Shown here piece by piece: positions 6,137 through 6,782 of a stretch of 6,782 nt of DNA (its first letter is position 1; every line of letters begins with the position of its first letter). The position numbers and the translations under genes are program-made. Under the pieces are notes generated by a model, which was given only the letters and a program-made list of their open reading frames with translations, searched no databases and was not told the DNA's origin. The stretch spans positions 1-6,782 of the forward strand of contig JAJYBT010000140.1 of the NCBI GenBank assembly GCA_021778875.1, written 5' to 3'. This DNA comes from Acidobacteriota bacterium. GTDB lineage: Bacteria; Acidobacteriota; Terriglobia; Terriglobales; Acidobacteriaceae.

Positions 6137-6782
6137 ATGAAGCTTCGGACGATGCGGGCCGTCGATTACTGGATCGGGATACCGCTGTGCTTCTTGTGTA
6201 CACAGGTGGTGCGGCTGCTGGGCAGGGGGCGAGGGCCGGAGAAGCCGCGCCGCGTGCTCTTCATCGAGCTGTCTGAGATGGGCAGCACTGTGATTGCCAA
6301 TCCTGCTCTGCAGAAGGCCAAGGACGCGCTGGGCGCGGAGATTTTCTTCCTCATCTTTGAGCGCAATGCCGACAGCCTGCGCCTGCTCGACACCGTTCCT
6401 GAAGCCAACATCATTACGATTCGCGAAAACAATGTGACGATGCTGGCGCTTGATTCGCTGCGCTTTCTGAGCTGGGTGCGGAAGGCCAAGATCGACACCG
6501 TGATTGACCTCGAACTCTTTTCACGCTATTCGGGCCTGCTGACCGGGCTTTCCGGCGCGCGGAGGCGCGTGGGCTTTCACCGCTTCCACAGCGAAGGGCT
6601 TTACCGCGGCGAGATGCTCACGCATCGCGTAAACTATAACGGCCATATACACATAGCAAAGAACTTCGTCTGCATGATCAATGCGCTGCTTGCGCCGCAG
6701 CCGGAGGTGCCGTACTCGAAGACGCACGTCTCGGACGAAGAGATTCGCGTGCCCCTGCAACCGGTTACGGAAGAGGCCAAAG
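6137..6782 (+). CDS. Glycosyltransferase family 9 (ADP-heptose:LPS heptosyltransferase-like), N-terminal part
   Basis: The frame is open from ATG 6137 to the right edge, giving 215 codons; family members usually run to 330-400 residues, so the nucleotide-sugar-binding C-terminal half lies outside. Residues 8-30 are hydrophobic (DYWIGIPLCFLC) and may tether the protein to the inner membrane. The first Rossmann strand follows, VLFIELSEMGSTVIANPAL (40-58), which aligns with the N-terminal motif of WaaC/WaaF. The segment VIDLELFSRYSGLLTGLSGA (122-141) with RRRVGF after it is the second GT9 hallmark. GT9 enzymes add heptose or related sugars to lipopolysaccharide core or other envelope glycans on the cytosolic face. 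An oddity is Ser50 where WaaC has the Asp of its GD motif, proposed as the catalytic base, so donor, acceptor or mechanism may differ. The spacer to the STAS gene is 252 bp, so it probably has its own promoter. Related GT9 proteins with this N-terminal pattern are familiar from Acidobacteriota. Confidence 0.88.
   Translation, partial: MKLRTMRAVDYWIGIPLCFLCTQVVRLLGRGRGPEKPRRVLFIELSEMGSTVIANPALQKAKDALGAEIFFLIFERNADSLRLLDTVPEANIITIRENNVTMLALDSLRFLSWVRKAKIDTVIDLELFSRYSGLLTGLSGARRRVGFHRFHSEGLYRGEMLTHRVNYNGHIHIAKNFVCMINALLAPQPEVPYSKTHVSDEEIRVPLQPVTEEAK

Noticed and set aside
5842..6203. Small minus-strand frames 5842-6042 (66 codons) and 6000-6203 (67 codons) in the STAS-GT9 spacer
   Set aside because: Both overlap neighbouring genes in antisense, and neither product has a recognisable motif. 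I cannot exclude a small protein, but nothing supports one.
6166..6760. Minus-strand frames 6166-6498 and 6521-6760
   Set aside because: They are antisense to the GT9 gene, whose plus-strand frame carries family hallmarks through this stretch.

Overview
The window holds five protein-coding genes and no RNA gene, CRISPR array or mobile element that I can support. The DNA is GC-rich. The STAS protein and the GT9 glycosyltransferase resemble proteins I know from Acidobacteriota (Terriglobia), so that is my best guess at the host. This rests on protein character only; other Gram-negatives with TolC-type envelopes are possible.

Layout. From 5406 leftward to the window edge the minus strand carries one tight operon of three genes. 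The first (5406-3004) has three cytosolic GAF domains, one membrane helix and a periplasmic HlyD-type adaptor domain. The second (2998-2051) is a lipoprotein adaptor of the RND/AcrA class. The third (2054 to beyond base 1) joins a PqqD-like N-terminal domain, a multi-spanning M50 (site-2 protease-like) zinc metalloprotease core and a C-terminal HlyD-like domain. Genes 1 and 2 are 5 nt apart and genes 2 and 3 overlap by ATGA, so they are probably co-translated. Genes 1 and 3 together fill most of the window, and gene 3 is cut by the left edge.

To the right, on the plus strand, a single-domain STAS protein (5540-5884, or from 5528) diverges from the operon across a gap of about 130 bp that contains a short palindrome. 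After a 252-bp spacer comes the N-terminal 215 codons of a GT9 (heptosyltransferase-type) glycosyltransferase, cut by the right edge.

How it may work. All three operon products carry a lipoyl/barrel-sandwich adaptor domain of the membrane-fusion family, each anchored differently: single helix with cytosolic sensor, lipid anchor, and polytopic protease. No ABC, MFS or RND pump and no TolC-like gene is visible. My inference is an envelope-spanning export or processing machine whose activity is tuned by a cytosolic signal and whose substrate may be a peptide or protein. The substrate, the GAF ligand and any energised transporter are not visible. The STAS and GT9 genes may be unrelated neighbours.
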